From the NCBI GenBank assembly GCA_030760725.1, contig JASWHV010000002.1, forward strand, positions 58,459,900-58,523,899: a stretch of DNA of 64,000 nucleotides, read 5' to 3'. This stretch comes from Neostapfia colusana. Its lineage: Eukaryota; Streptophyta; Magnoliopsida; Poales; Poaceae. Under the pieces are notes generated by a model that saw nothing but the letters and a program-made list of their open reading frames with translations, made no database searches and was not told where the DNA came from. The position numbers were made by a program, and so were the translations under genes. Shown here piece by piece: positions 42,194-52,750 of the stretch (the first letter of the stretch is position 1; the number at the start of each line of letters is the position of its first letter).

Positions 42194-43446
42194 TCACGGC
42201 GGCGTGCAGGGCTCCAACTCGGCCGTGTACCCCGACGGGGGCATTGCCTCGTCCTCAGACCCCTCCTCATAGCTCTCACCTGCATACAGCTCAAATATTG
42301 CAACCGTGAGCACGATGGCTCAGCAAGGCTTAATCGACAACCCTAGGCATGGAACTCTACATGCAAGGATGTGTAAAATAGGAAGAAGGACTTTGATATA
42401 AAGACACGACTACATGTTGATTCATACTTTCAGCTTTATAGCAACAGTTTAATGAGCCTTAGGCAGCCCTCACATCGGAAGTCCACAATCAAACAAGAAA
42501 CGCTTTCCTCCAATGTGGTGATGCCCAAAGTGGAATATAAACTTAATTAGCTCTATAACTACAACAAACAAGGTTTCAAGACATTAATAATTCAATGCAG
42601 CATTTTCAGTTGACTTATTTCACTTCTTACTACGTCACAGCACAGTGAACAAGTGGGTACTCAAATAACCGCGAGGGACGGTGATTGCAATCAAGACACA
42701 CACGGATAACATGTTGCATACACCCACTTTCAGAAGCGTGATTCCACACCCCTTCCTACTCTGTTGTATGCAACAACCTTTCAAAGGCAACCCAAATGCC
42801 GAACCGGTCCATCCGTAACGGGCAGGAGGTCCCCGCGTGGAGCGTGACTGTGCCCACCGGCAGATTTATACCTTGCTACCCTCAACCCACTCCTATTTAC
42901 GGTTGGGTAAGCCTCGGCACCCAGGTTAACCAATTACATCGGTTTCCAGGTTCCCATATGCCAGTATGCATCCGGTACTGTTCGATACTTGTCCAGCAGA
43001 GCCGCACACAGACGGTCCTCAATCGACACCAACAGGGCTACGCACGTCAGACCTCTGCTCACTGCATCCTATCCCCCCTGCTGGGTCTCATTTTCATAAC
43101 TTAAGCCATTTTCTACCTCTTCTCATTCCGGGTGATAAGTACTATCTCGCGAGTAGCTTCCAACCACTCGACTTCTACCGAGATCCTAAACATTAGCATG
43201 GCATTCTCTACTCGTCGAGTTTGTAAACTACCCAACCCTTTATAGGATTTAAAAGGCTATGCAAGTGGGGTTTCAATCACCCTAACCCTAATGCAAGCAT
43301 TCACCCTAGACATAAGTGATAAAAATGAAACGCTTTATAAAAGGTACTTCATGCAAACCGGGGCTTGCCTGGTTGCGAGTTAAATGTGAAGTCAGCTTCT
43401 GGTGGAAGGACGTCCAAGGGCTCCTGTGCGTATTCAACTTCGGTCA
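42194..43446 (-). CDS. LTR-embedded spliced ORF, last two exons (Y2)
   Basis: Exon 43446-43369 follows ATAATAG, encodes EVEYAQEPLDVLPPEADFTF and ends CCAG before a GC donor (GCAAGCCCC). The 1089-bp intron ends GTATGCAG. The last exon 42279-42194 encodes GESYEEGSEDEAMPPSGY to ELEPCTPP and TGA. All eight differences from Y1 in the last exon are synonymous. In the first of the two exons several differences are also third-position, while others replace residues. This copy has both splice sites intact. Confidence 0.6.
42472..42516 (-). promoter_or_regulatory. Conserved intronic hairpin (Y2)
   Basis: On the minus strand ACATTGGAGG / CTTCCGATGT around the constant loop. A C to T change on one arm relative to Y1 is tolerated as a G-T pair. 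It lies 192 bp from the acceptor. Confidence 0.7.
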
Positions 43447-43928
43447 CTATTATGAAATGTAATAAAATACATGTGTAAGTATTAAGGATTTATGAGAATT
43501 GGACTTCTATTCATAGCTATTGCTATTTAGAATCCTTAATTGATTTTGGTATTTTTACAGTGGATACTAGACCCTCTAAGGATGATCTGAGCAAAATTTG
43601 GAGAATTGTCATTGCACATTGTGGTCTCCAAAATTCCCACAAGCACAAGGTTTCTCTGAATTTTGAGTCCAAATCAGGAGCTTTGACATAGCTAACAATG
43701 GAAGATCTGATTAGGGTAAGTCTCCATGGTTCTAACAAAATTTGTTTCACCATCTTTGGAGCTACCAACAGAGATATGAATTTTTGAAGTTGGATAGGAG
43801 TTCTGAAAAGTTTCTGTTTAATTTTGAATTTTCAAATAAATGCTGAACTTTGGAAGACAATTTGACCTAGAAAATGAACTCCAATGACGCTCAAATTTTT
43901 ACTGGAGATCAGTTACTATGAAAAGGAT

Positions 43929-43933
43929 TATCT
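43929..43933. repeat. Target-site duplication of Z, left copy
   Basis: TATCT, repeated at 58643-58647. Joining the flanks restores the Y LTR (compare Y1 at about 15100-15115). Confidence 0.8.
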
Positions 43934-44283
43934 TGTGGTAGCTCTGATACCACTCTGAGACGGCCCCACGGGACCTCGTCGGGTGGTACCGTGTTATGCG
44001 GCACCCAACAGCACACGGGTCGATGAACATACATCATATTACATAAATAGTTTGCGGAAGCGTACAAGATTGTTTTACAAATAAGTATATCAGAGTAAAC
44101 TACAGCGGAAGACTATCACTCTCACGACTCATATCTAAACTAGCAACAAAGAAACGGTCCAGCCCGCGGACGTTTCTTACTAGCAACACGAAGACATGCA
44201 GCGGCGAGGATGCTCTTAGAGTAAGCACTCGGAGGTTCCCGAGTCTCATCGGCACCCCTTCTCATAATCAGCGAGTCAATTAC

Positions 44284-45368
44284 CTGCAAAACAACTCGGA
44301 TAGCATCCATGAGCATAACGCTCAGCAAGATTTAACCGTCAACCTAAACATGAAACTCTAAGTGAGGTTATGAACCTAACATAGGATGGCATAAGCATAA
44401 TTAACTCGCCTAAAAGTGAATCCTTACTTTCAGGTATTAATTGCAGCATTTTAAGTAACCCTGGGCACGCTACATCGGGAGTCCACAATCAAACAAGAAA
44501 CGCTTTCCCCCGATGTAAATTGCTCATGGCATAAAAGAATCGAGTTAGCACTAGCCTATTCATCGAGATCCAATACAACACTAGTATAATACTTCACATC
44601 AATATGATTAGTTCCTTTCTCATGCAAGTTCTTACTACGTCACGACTGTGAGAACAAGTATGCTCAGTCCATTCCGCGAGCGACGGTGATTCGAATCAAT
44701 AACACCCGGACTACACGACAAGTACGCCCGTACTCGACGTTGCCTACAACAACCATCACTGACGTCGTACGTGGCAGCCTTTCCCCCGTTTCACGCCCGC
44801 TGAATCGATCAAGTCGCCCCGTACAGTAGCTACTCTCATGGTGCACCTTCCGACATGAGATGTCATGAGAATATTCCCCACACTGCACACCGGCCGTCCG
44901 CCTGAGGCGACCCGAAAAGTCCCAACGACAGCTTCCCGAGGTACATCGGTTTACTGGGTCCCATATAGCCAGCATGAGTCCGGTACACAACTCAAACTTG
45001 TTCAACAGGGCCGCATACGGATCGGTCCTTGACCGACACGGACAGGTCTACAGCACCCAGGCCCCTATGTCCTGCTGCTCCTACAACCTTCCGGTCTCAA
45101 TTTTAACTTGCTAATTCAATTACGAACCAATCCCGTATGCCCCTGTTGTTCCTAAATCTGCGAGTAGCATCTCACCACTCGACTTCTACCGAACCGTACT
45201 TAAGCATGGCAGTTCTACACGGTGAAAGACACCTACCCAATACTCCATGGGTCATTTGGCTATGCAAGAGGAGTATCAATCACTAGACCTAATGCACAGT
45301 TCATATCTTGACCGAAAGTGAGTACAAAATAAAAACTTAACAGCTGTTAAATGCAAACCGGAGCTTGC
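44284..45368 (-). other. GC-AG intron-like segment in the Z LTR
   Basis: On the minus strand AAAACAG is followed by donor GCAAGCTCC at 45368 and acceptor TTTTGCAG at 44284, 1085 bp apart. The 5' LTR copy (55738-54652) is 1087 bp. Spacing, donor and hairpin place match the X and Y introns. The YEEG-type last exon is not maintained: in the X/Y phase a stop follows within three codons, while another frame stays open for 47 residues to 44140. Confidence 0.5.
44472..44516 (-). promoter_or_regulatory. Conserved intronic hairpin (Z 3' LTR)
   Basis: On the minus strand ACATCGGGGG / CTCCCGATGT around loop GCGTTTCTTGTTTGATTG; 188 bp before the acceptor. Confidence 0.75.
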
Positions 45369-46599
45369 CTGTTTTGCAGGGTAGTCGTATAATAGCAGTT
45401 AGTATCCTTGCAGATCCACCCTTGACTCTCCGGAGCTTGATCCACTTCGATGAATCACTCCTTTGAGTCCCCTTCGTTGTGGTTCCTATTGAGATGCATA
45501 TGCACATATTTTATAGAATGTAATGGAAAGAAGTTATAGAATTACTTTCTTAAGAACAGAGGTTGTGTGGAAAACCCAAGCATGGCTTGGTTTGCCTCTG
45601 TTGTGCAAAGAACAGAATTAAACTAATTTGACCTTAAGGCCCTTAGCTATACACTAACCCTTTTCTCTAATGAACATAATAGATAAGCTGAAAAGATTTG
45701 AGTGCAACTGAAGAACAAGAACTCCAAGGGCCTCAAAACTTTTACAGCAGGTTCTATACTACATAAGGATTTAGCTTGCCAAATTGCAGCTAATGTGGAG
45801 TCATATTGTGTCCTCCATAATTCTCACAATATCTCTTATGTATTTTTCCCTTATACATAAGTATGGAGAATAAGGGCAGGTAGTTCCAGGACTCATCTTG
45901 GGCTGATAATTTACATGTGAGTTCTTGATCACATGAGAGTCATCTGGTCCAAAATTCAGCCCTTTTACTTGGGTAGTTCTCCCAGAACAATTCTTTAAAC
46001 ATTTGTACTCAATAGAATTAATTCTGCAGTAATGTGAATTTTCATGCCCAACTAAGTATGTCCCAGAGAGCTTGCCTAAATTTTCCTATGATTTTTGGAG
46101 CTATGGATTGCTCAGAACAGATTTTTGAAGTGGGAAACATTTTCTGAAAATGTTTCTGGACTCTTTTGAACACAGTAGTTTGCATTTAGCAAATTCTTAC
46201 ACAAATGATCTTCAAATGATCTGAAAATTTGCTAGTAGGTCAATAATATGCTAAAGAATATTCTGGCAAAATTTGGGTATTTTTGGATAATTCAAACTCC
46301 CTCAATAATTCTTTTTCAGAAAACCTTTAAAGAATTTTCCAGAATATAATATTGACTTTCATAGAAATCTGGGTTCATATTTGGATAGAACTCAGAGAGA
46401 TGAATCTGACCCAATTGGAATCACTCAAATTGGAGTTTTCCACAGGGAGATATGAATTTCTAAAGATTGAGCTAAGTCTGGAATTATTTTCCTATTGAAA
46501 ATCCCACTGGGCCCGCTTATTTGAATTCCAACCAATCAGAACTGGGCCACACCGGGGCCACGGGGTTTTTCGCGCCAGCACACGGGATCCCAGCCACAC

Positions 46600-47700
46600 C
46601 CGATCCCGGATTTGAATTCTGAGCTGCTGACAGGCGGGGCCCACGCTCCGTCTTCTACCTCCGGCTTCCTCTCTCGCGCCCGCGCGCTCCCCCTTGCCGG
46701 AGTAACCGGAAGTTCGCCGGAACGGCCTTCCCGGCCTCGAGGAACAGGGCTGTGGGGTTTTCTAGGGCCGCCGACGACCGGAACATGGCCGGCGACGTGT
46801 AACTGCCTCTGTGGAAGTCCGGCAGCGTCGCCCGGGGTCTCCAGCCCTCAAAAGCTTGTGCCGACGAGCCCTACAGCACCAGCGCAGCTCTAGGAAGATC
46901 GGCACGACCTCAAAATGGCTCGGGAGCGGCTGTAAATAGGTTGTCGCCGTGCGACTGAATGGGTCCGCCATGAACACCTCTAGTCGAGCTCAAATTCCGT
47001 CGTGCTGAGGTGTTTTCATGCGTTGGATCCTGAAGGAGAAATGACCGCCGTCTAATCCAGCGTCCATGTGCCAAATTTGATGACTTAAGGAGGATCAGAG
47101 GGCAAGAATTTGAAAGAGTCATACCGGAAGCTCGGAATGGGGTCGCCGGAGCAAAACTTCGAAATTCGCCGGCGATGCTTCACGGTATGGCCTGAGCTTG
47201 GGCTGAGAGCAGCACCGCACCCGTGCGCGTCCGTAGGTGTGATCGCTCGGACGTGAAACCCGTTGTGGAGGGCTGTCCACGAGCGCCCGATCACTTCCTC
47301 GGCTCAGGTCGCCGCGGCGGCGGTTGTTCTCGGGCACTGGAGGCCACAGCTCGCTGGCTTGCGGGGCAGGGAGGTGGAGGCCGAGCTCGCGGTGCTGTTT
47401 ATCCGGTCAGGGGAGGAAAGAGCGTGGTGGTTTCGCCGTTCTTCCGCTCGGACCGAGAGGCAGCGGGGAAGACGGTCGCTGGCCGTGCGCTCGCGAGGAG
47501 AGAAGAAGGGACGGCCTTTGCTTCGTCCAGGGGGGGTTTATCAGGTCGCAGAACCGCCTCTGGGCGCCGTGTGTGGGGAAATGCAGCAGCTGGTGGCGCT
47601 GCCGAGCGCCCCCGTGGCTTCACGGTGGGAGCAGCTCTTGGCCCACGTGCTGCTCGACGATTTTCCCCACTGGGGCTGAGACTTAAGGTGCAAGGCTCCT
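46600..47700 (-). other. GC-rich exon-like island of the Z LTR (3' copy)
   Basis: Encodes on the minus strand EASPANFEVLLRRPHSELPV (about 47190-47130) and FMADPFSRTATTYLQPLPSH then EVVPIFLELRWCCRA (about 46970-46870), shared with the X family. The 5' LTR copy is at about 57000-58120. Host-gene capture or an ancestral retroelement exon are both possible; I do not recognise the protein. Confidence 0.4.
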
Positions 47701-48216
47701 CTTTTAGCTCTATGACATGTGGGTCCCACTCCACAGTTCCTCCCCAAATATCTTCTCAAGCTGATCCTCTTGATTCCCACAATTCTGAGTTTTAAAATGG
47801 GGGTTAGAATTTGAATTCTTCCAATTCAGTTTGAATTTGCTTGCCAAATTTGAATTTGGTTGAAGTTTGCAAATTCTCCTCTTTAACTCCTTTTTGAGCC
47901 CCCTACAATTGAAAAGTTTGAGAGCAAACTTTTCCCTATAATCCCAACTATAGGGTTGCATGTTTATTCAAAGTTTTTGCTCACCCTATGTGTGAACTTT
48001 GAATTTCAAATCTGAATTTTAAACTTACATGCAAAGAGGTATTTACTCCTTATTGGTTCAACACTTTTAAATAAAAAGGTGAGCCTCATCATGGATGATC
48101 ATCCATGTATTACTTTGCATGAAGAAAGTTTTAGCAAGTCCCATTTTTAATGTCATTGCCACACATATGAACTCAAACCATAGTTTTTATTCATACACAT
48201 TTTTGAGACTTTTACA

Positions 48217-48231
48217 TTCCTCCCCCCTTAA
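48217..48231 (-). other. Polypurine tract of Z
   Basis: On the minus strand TTTAAGGGGGGAGGAA next to the 3' LTR start. Confidence 0.9.
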
Positions 48232-48280
48232 AAGAATCTCGTCCCGAGATTACAAAAGAGGAATGAGACGGGAGAGGTAA

Positions 48281-51200
48281 TTACAAACTGTACAAAGATA
48301 AAAATTCCGGATAGTTGGTGCGGAGGTAATCTTCACTTTCCCACGTCGCCTCTTCCGTGGTGTGATTACTCCACAGCACCTTGACGAATCTGATCGTCCG
48401 GTTCCGGGTTACTCGGGTCTTTTCATCCAAAATCTGAACCGGTCGCTCGGTGTAGGTCAGGTCCGGTTTCAATTCGTCGATGTCCTCAGTGCGAACAGCA
48501 GCGGTGAATTTGAGGCACTTCCGCAGCTGTGAAACATGAAATACATCATGAACACCCGCTAGACTTGCCGGTAATTCCAGCCGGTAGGCTACAGGTCCGC
48601 ACTTCTCCGTGATAGCAAAAGGACCAATAAAACGGGGAGCGAGCTTCCCCTTTACACCGAACCGGTGAATTCCCTTCATCGGAGATACACGAAAATAAAC
48701 GTGTTCCCCGATGTCAAAATGTAATGGCCTACGCCTTTGATCAGCGTAGCTCTTCTGTCGGGATTGTGCAGCCTTTAAGTTCTCCTGTATCAACCGAACT
48801 CGGTCTTCGGCTTCGTTGACAAGATCAATCCCAAACAGAACTCTTTCGCCGGACTCACACCAATTTAGTGGTGTGCGACACTTCCGGCCGTAGAGAGCTT
48901 CATACGGTGCCATTTGAATACTCGCTTGATAACCGTTGTTGTATGAAAACTCCGCCAGCGGTAGGTGATCGTCCCGATTCCTACCGTGGTGGATGGCACA
49001 TACTCTCAACATGTCCTCGAGCACTTGATTCACCCTCTCAGTTTGTCCATCGGTTTGAGGGTGATATGCGGAGCTTCTAATTAGCTTGGTGCCCAACGAG
49101 GCATGCAGCTGCTCCCAAAATCGAGCAACAAACAGCGCACCTCGATCTGAAATGATGGTCTTTGGAACACCATGTGAACATATAATTCTGGAGATGAATA
49201 ACTCTGCATATTGTCTTGCTCGATAATGAGTGTTCACCGGTATGAAATGAGCTGATTTCGTCAACCGGTCGACGATCACCCATATCGAGTCATGCTTCTT
49301 GGATGTGAGCGGTAATCCGACGATGAAGTCCATACTCACATCCTCCCATTTCCATGCCGGTATCTTCAAAGATTGTAGCGGTCCGGCTTTCCGCATATGA
49401 TCAGCCTTGACCCGTCTACACGTATCACACTCGGATACATATTTAGCAATCTCCCTCTTCATCCTCGTCCACCAAAATTTCTGTTTCAAATCTTGGTACA
49501 TCTTGTTACTTCCGGGATGAATGTAAAACTTCGACATGTGGGCTTCATCCAAGATCTTCTTCCGGAGTTTCATATTACGCGGTACCACTATACGGTCTTT
49601 AAACCATATCGTACCGTTCTCATCCTTCCGGAAGCATTTCATCTCTCCGTTGTCGAGTCTTCTCCGTATGTGAGACATACCTCTGTCTCTTCTTTGAGCC
49701 TCAACAATCTCTTCACGGATTGTTGGAATGAGCGCGAGATTATAAAGCGCGCCATACGGAATAACACGGAGGCTTGGTTCTTCATCTTCCAACTCAGCAA
49801 CCGCTAAGTTGTGAATGTGGGCTTTCTGACTAAGCGAGTCGGCAACCACGTTGGCTTTTCCCGGGTGATAGTGGATCTCAATTTCATAATCTTTTATGAG
49901 CTCCAACCATCTCCGTTGTCTCATATTCAGCTCCTTCTGCGTGAAGATATAGTTCAGGCTCTTATGGTCAGTGTAGAGGTGAACAAGATTACCCAGTAGG
50001 TAATGACTCCACATCTTCAATGCCAACACCACTGCAGCAAGCTCAAGATCGTGAGTTGGATAATGCTGCTCGTGGTTTCGCAGTTGACGAGACCCATAGG
50101 CGACTACACGCCCTTCTTGCATCAGAACACAGCCGAGACCGATGCCGGATGCATCACAGTATACATCAAATGGCTTCGTCGTGTCTGGCTGAGCAAGAAC
50201 TGGAGCTGTGGTGAGATGTTTCACCAACGTCTTGAATGCAGATTCACATGCTGTATTCCACATGTATTTAGTGCCCTTCTTCAGTAGCTCCGTCTTTGGT
50301 TTAGCAATCTTTGAGAAGCTCGGAATAAACCTCCGATAATACCCTGCTAAACCCAGGAAACTTCGGACCTCGTGGACTGATTTGGGAGATTCCCACTTCA
50401 GCACTTGTTCAATTTTGCTGGGGTCCACGGCAATGCCCTCTGCTGAAATGATATGGCCTAGGAAAGGCACTTGATCAATCCAAAATTTGCACTTGCTGAA
50501 CTTGGCATACAATTGGTGCTCCCGCAACCGTTGTAGCACAATACGCAGATGTTCAGCGTGCTCTTCTTTAGATTTGGAGTAAACCAAAATGTCGTCGATG
50601 AATACCACGACGAACTTGTCTAGCTCCGGCATGAATACAGAATTCATCAAATACATAAAGTGTGCCGGAGCATTGGTTAGCCCAAATGACATGACGAGGT
50701 ACTCGTAGAGTCCGTATCTCGTCGAGAAAGCTGTCTTCGGTATGTCCTCCGGTCGGATCTTGATTTGATGATAGCCCGACCGAAGATCCATCTTCGAAAA
50801 TACCTTTGCACCCACAAGTTGATCAAACAGGATGTCAATGCGGGACAAAGGATACTTGTTCTTTATTGTGACAGCATTGAGAGGACGATAATCAACACAT
50901 AGCCGTAGTGTTTCGTCCTTCTTCTTAACGAACAGCGCTGAGCAACCCCAAGGTGAAGAACTTGGTCGTATGAAACCCTTGCTCATGAGTTCATTCAGTT
51001 GCTCTTTCAACTCCGCTAGCTCGTTAGGTGCCATCTTGTAAGGCCTTCGTGAAATAGGCGTCGTTCCCGGCGCCAGTTCAATTTTGAACTCGACGTCCCG
51101 TTCGGGCGGCATGCCCGGTAAGTCATCGGGAAATACGTCGGGATAATCACGTACCACCGAAATATCTTCCAGCTTCAGCGCTTCCGTGTGGTAGGCCTCT

Positions 51201-52750
51201 ACCATATCTGGATCTTCGCTGTCTAAAAACAGTGTGTGCTGTCCGTGAATTGGCGAGTCAATCTGGACAGTCCGGTTACCGATATTGAGAACGGCACTGT
51301 GACGATTTAACCAAGACATCCCCAATATAATGTCTATCTTCTGCCTATCCAACATAATCAGCGATGTTGGGTATATTTTTCTGCCCAAACACAAAGCTGC
51401 TCGGGACACAATCTGATTGGCAGAGATATTTCCTCCCGGTGAACGTATGAGAAAACTCGTTGTGGGAGTATTGATGGATAATTGGTGCTGATCCACGCAT
51501 GTTTTGCTGATAAAATTGTGGGTTGCACCTGAATCAAAAAGTATGAGCACGGGCAAGTCTTTGAGAGTGAACATGCCCGCTAACACCGGTGCTCCCTCCG
51601 GGACATCCTCAATAGCCAGATGTTGCACACTCCCGGCTTGCAATGCTGTTACATTGACTTGAGCAGGTGGCGGCATACCACGTGATGATGATGGCTGTCT
51701 GGTATTCAACAACTTCTCCCGGCATTCCTGCCTAAAATGCCCAGAACGGTGGCAAAAAGAACACGGGGGTTTCCCCGGTTCTTCGTTGACTTGTGGTTGA
51801 GAAGTTGATGTACTTGGCTGCAGCAATGATGCAACAGGTGTCCTTCGTTGCTGCGGCAATGGTGTTGTTTCAAGACAAGGCTCTTGAGCAGGGAATCTGT
51901 ACGGAGTTGATCTCGCTGGCGTTTGCCATCTTTCATCGGATGGTGTGTGATACACCACACGATATTTATGAGGAACGACTGGTGTGTCTTCCTGCACATC
52001 CTCCCGGTCCCTATTCTCTGCTTGACACTCAAGTGTCGCTTGTTCTTGCAGCAGAGCAGCACTGAGCAACTCGGTGTAACAGCCTTGATTGAACAAAGCT
52101 AACTTCTCTTTTAGTATGGCACTCAAGCCATAGAAAAAGTAGTCACACATTGCAGCTTCGCTCGTCGCATAAGCAGGAGCATATTGTGCCAGAAGGTTGA
52201 ATCTTCGGACATAATCGAGGACACTCATGTCCCCCTGCTTCAAGTTTCTGAATTCTTGCTGTTGGGCCTTAATAAAACCCATAGGAATGTGACGAGCCCG
52301 GAATGCTTCACGAAATTCCGTCCATTCCACTTGATGACCTTCCGGAACGGTGGCAAGATAAGAGAACCACCAATTTCCGGCGACTCCATGGAGCTGTTGA
52401 GCTGCAAATGCTGCCTTCTGATATTCGTCGCACTCAAACACCCCAAACTTGGACTCCATAACTCGAAGCCACTGATCAGCTTCCACTGGTTCATGGGCTT
52501 CCGTGAAGATTGGCGGTTGTGTCGCCAAGAAATCCAAGTAGGCGTTCCGAGGTGGAACGTCCTGTTGTGCACGCTGGAGTAAGCCCTGTTGTACCAAGGC
52601 TTGGAGTAGTCTTGTGTTCTCTTGACTTGACTCGACCATCTGAGCCATGATATCCGTCCATACCGTTGATGGTGGTGCCCGTGGTGGAGTCGAGTCATCA
52701 TCATCTTGACGAGAACTATCAACCCTACTCGGAGAATGAGTACGCACCAT
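48281..52750 (-). CDS. gag-pol: Z gag-pol polyprotein, intact (1489 aa)
   Basis: Start chosen at MVRTHSPSRV (52750), 1 nt after a splice-like GTGCAG; the frame is open 40 codons further upstream but without gag similarity. Gag about 70-240 (TQPPIFTEAHEPVEADQWL); CCHC knuckle 330-343 (CSFCHRSGHFRQEC); protease with D406-S-G; RT about 560-740 with FIDD at 717-720; RNase H from 861 (DVYCDASG, YTDHKSL); integrase zinc residues H1071, H1078, C1108, C1111 and catalytic D1141, D1202, E1238 (35 residues between the last two); chromodomain about 1437-1480 (VKVLWSNHTTEEATWESE). All catalytic residues are present. It copies the element's RNA in cytoplasmic particles and integrates it, probably into heterochromatin. 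Gag and pol are in one frame, as usual for Tekay. Confidence 0.96.
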   Translation of the reverse strand: MVRTHSPSRVDSSRQDDDDSTPPRAPPSTVWTDIMAQMVESSQENTRLLQALVQQGLLQRAQQDVPPRNAYLDFLATQPPIFTEAHEPVEADQWLRVMESKFGVFECDEYQKAAFAAQQLHGVAGNWWFSYLATVPEGHQVEWTEFREAFRARHIPMGFIKAQQQEFRNLKQGDMSVLDYVRRFNLLAQYAPAYATSEAAMCDYFFYGLSAILKEKLALFNQGCYTELLSAALLQEQATLECQAENRDREDVQEDTPVVPHKYRVVYHTPSDERWQTPARSTPYRFPAQEPCLETTPLPQQRRTPVASLLQPSTSTSQPQVNEEPGKPPCSFCHRSGHFRQECREKLLNTRQPSSSRGMPPPAQVNVTALQAGSVQHLAIEDVPEGAPVLAGMFTLKDLPVLILFDSGATHNFISKTCVDQHQLSINTPTTSFLIRSPGGNISANQIVSRAALCLGRKIYPTSLIMLDRQKIDIILGMSWLNRHSAVLNIGNRTVQIDSPIHGQHTLFLDSEDPDMVEAYHTEALKLEDISVVRDYPDVFPDDLPGMPPERDVEFKIELAPGTTPISRRPYKMAPNELAELKEQLNELMSKGFIRPSSSPWGCSALFVKKKDETLRLCVDYRPLNAVTIKNKYPLSRIDILFDQLVGAKVFSKMDLRSGYHQIKIRPEDIPKTAFSTRYGLYEYLVMSFGLTNAPAHFMYLMNSVFMPELDKFVVVFIDDILVYSKSKEEHAEHLRIVLQRLREHQLYAKFSKCKFWIDQVPFLGHIISAEGIAVDPSKIEQVLKWESPKSVHEVRSFLGLAGYYRRFIPSFSKIAKPKTELLKKGTKYMWNTACESAFKTLVKHLTTAPVLAQPDTTKPFDVYCDASGIGLGCVLMQEGRVVAYGSRQLRNHEQHYPTHDLELAAVVLALKMWSHYLLGNLVHLYTDHKSLNYIFTQKELNMRQRRWLELIKDYEIEIHYHPGKANVVADSLSQKAHIHNLAVAELEDEEPSLRVIPYGALYNLALIPTIREEIVEAQRRDRGMSHIRRRLDNGEMKCFRKDENGTIWFKDRIVVPRNMKLRKKILDEAHMSKFYIHPGSNKMYQDLKQKFWWTRMKREIAKYVSECDTCRRVKADHMRKAGPLQSLKIPAWKWEDVSMDFIVGLPLTSKKHDSIWVIVDRLTKSAHFIPVNTHYRARQYAELFISRIICSHGVPKTIISDRGALFVARFWEQLHASLGTKLIRSSAYHPQTDGQTERVNQVLEDMLRVCAIHHGRNRDDHLPLAEFSYNNGYQASIQMAPYEALYGRKCRTPLNWCESGERVLFGIDLVNEAEDRVRLIQENLKAAQSRQKSYADQRRRPLHFDIGEHVYFRVSPMKGIHRFGVKGKLAPRFIGPFAITEKCGPVAYRLELPASLAGVHDVFHVSQLRKCLKFTAAVRTEDIDELKPDLTYTERPVQILDEKTRVTRNRTIRFVKVLWSNHTTEEATWESEDYLRTNYPEFLSLYSL

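Larger units (their letters stand above)
41937..43933 (-). mobile_element. Y2 3' LTR, distal half
   Basis: On the minus strand this is the second half of the Y LTR, ending GGTAGTCCCCACA at 41937. The first half is 60534-58643; Z is inserted between them with a 5-bp duplication (TATCT). Combined length is about 3.9 kb, as in Y1. Confidence 0.9.
43934..48216 (-). mobile_element. 3' LTR of Z (4283 bp)
   Basis: On the minus strand it starts TGTAAAAGTCTC and ends with the extended terminus AGCTACCACA. Compared with the 5' LTR it lacks 40 bp in the GC-rich island (near 46735, between GGCC repeats) and 17 bp near 46065 (between AAG repeats). A TCP palindrome lies at 47719-47729. Confidence 0.92.

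Noticed and set aside
47399..47734. ORFs on both strands in the Z LTR island (and 57825-58160)
   Set aside because: Both LTRs are nearly identical by recent origin, so their shared frames are not evidence of selection; overlapping ORFs on opposite strands mark a GC effect.
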